Shown here piece by piece: positions 63,769-64,000 of a DNA stretch of 64,000 bases. The translations under genes and the position numbers were made by a program. The notes beneath the pieces were generated by a model that was not told the origin of the DNA, did not search any database, and was given only the letters and a program-made list of their open reading frames with translations. The stretch's first letter is position 1. Each line of letters starts with the position of its first letter. This DNA is from Rickettsia sp. (GTDB lineage Bacteria > Pseudomonadota > Alphaproteobacteria > Rickettsiales > Rickettsiaceae), in the NCBI GenBank assembly GCA_015657545.1, contig JADHZC010000009.1, forward strand, positions 48,428 through 112,427, given 5' to 3'.

Positions 63769-64000
63769 CTAATGTAACTCATCTGCTGGTTTTACATCAT
63801 ACTCATCCTGATATGACTCACCTACTGATTTTACATCATAATCGTCTGTTAATGAATTATTTGGGAAATTCTCCAAAATTTGTTTATAGGATAATGGTTT
63901 ATTTTTGTTTAATTTTGGCAACTTAAAGTTTTGATCTTTAGGCGCAATTTGTTTTTCCTGATCCTGACCTACAAATTTCTGAGTATAACTATGCTCTGTA
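63769..64000 (-). CDS. 3' end of an unrecognised gene (76 residues visible, start outside the window)
   Basis: A minus-strand frame runs in from the right edge and ends at TAG 63769. The visible part is hydrophilic, with DQEKQIAPKDQNFKLPKL and LSYKQILENFPNNSLT. It ends in two copies of an acidic 13-residue unit: DDYDVKSVGE and DEYDVKPADE (39-bp DNA period at 63791 and 63830). This looks like the disordered tail of a larger protein. No family is recognised. Transcription is convergent towards the fliI-fliJ unit. Confidence 0.6.
   Translation of the reverse strand, partial: TEHSYTQKFVGQDQEKQIAPKDQNFKLPKLNKNKPLSYKQILENFPNNSLTDDYDVKSVGESYQDEYDVKPADELH

Overview
The window is AT-rich DNA (by eye about a quarter G+C, not counted) from an alphaproteobacterium. 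It most resembles the Rickettsiales. Pointers are tandem VirB6-like genes typical of the rickettsial (rvh) type IV secretion system, a fragmentary gene transfer agent (GTA) cluster, citrate synthase, a complete-looking dcw cell-wall cluster, DUF2335, and long gaps holding eroded genes. The flagellar export ATPase FliI followed by a FliJ-like gene suggests a flagellated lineage such as Midichloriaceae. That family-level placement is inference.

Layout. 1-3.9 kb (minus): mutL start (partial), an ABC exporter and nadK. 4-7.7 kb (plus): rnj, tRNA-His, an ABC ATPase and a YgfZ-like protein. 8-17 kb (minus): gltA, then the dcw cluster mraZ-rsmH-ftsL-ftsI-murE-murF-mraY. Four TGG(G/A) boxes at 10-bp spacing sit just upstream of mraZ, like a MraZ operator. 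17-23 kb: a 60-bp tandem repeat, a 34-residue small ORF, tRNA-Thr with alaS, a DUF2335 membrane protein with ubiD, and tRNA-Val.

23-28.3 kb (minus): an eroded gene, then seven GTA/HK97-type structural genes (prohead protease, capsid, connector, adaptor, DUF3168, DUF2460, DUF2163). The major tail protein and tape measure expected between DUF3168 and DUF2460 are missing. 28.4-33.4 kb: an MFS efflux pump, an RDD protein, dnaJ and dnaK.

33.8-46 kb (minus): four consecutive VirB6/TrbL-like genes. The last one ends in nine 36-codon repeats broken by several small indels; its expected C-terminus lies intact in another frame at 33804. 46-50.3 kb (minus): lysC, a secreted pentapeptide-repeat protein and the protease ctpA. 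50.5-54.2 kb (plus): miaB and a class A penicillin-binding protein. 54.1-58 kb (minus): HU/IHF-like gene, smpB, dapA, ilvE, asd and a HIT protein. 58.3-62.7 kb: hslVU, a UbiK-like gene on the minus strand, fliI and fliJ. The last kilobase holds another eroded gene, two inverted repeats and the 3' end of an unrecognised gene.

The genes make a coherent story. lysC, asd and dapA supply precursors for diaminopimelate, which MurE (with the DNPR signature) adds to peptidoglycan; MurF, MraY, FtsI and the class A PBP carry on the pathway. UbiD and the UbiK-like protein point to ubiquinone synthesis. DnaK/J and HslUV provide protein quality control. No rRNA, insertion sequence or CRISPR array was seen. 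The best candidates for something undescribed are the VirB6 cluster with its repeat-tailed, frame-disrupted member and the secreted pentapeptide-repeat protein next to CtpA. All family assignments were made by reading motifs without database searches.
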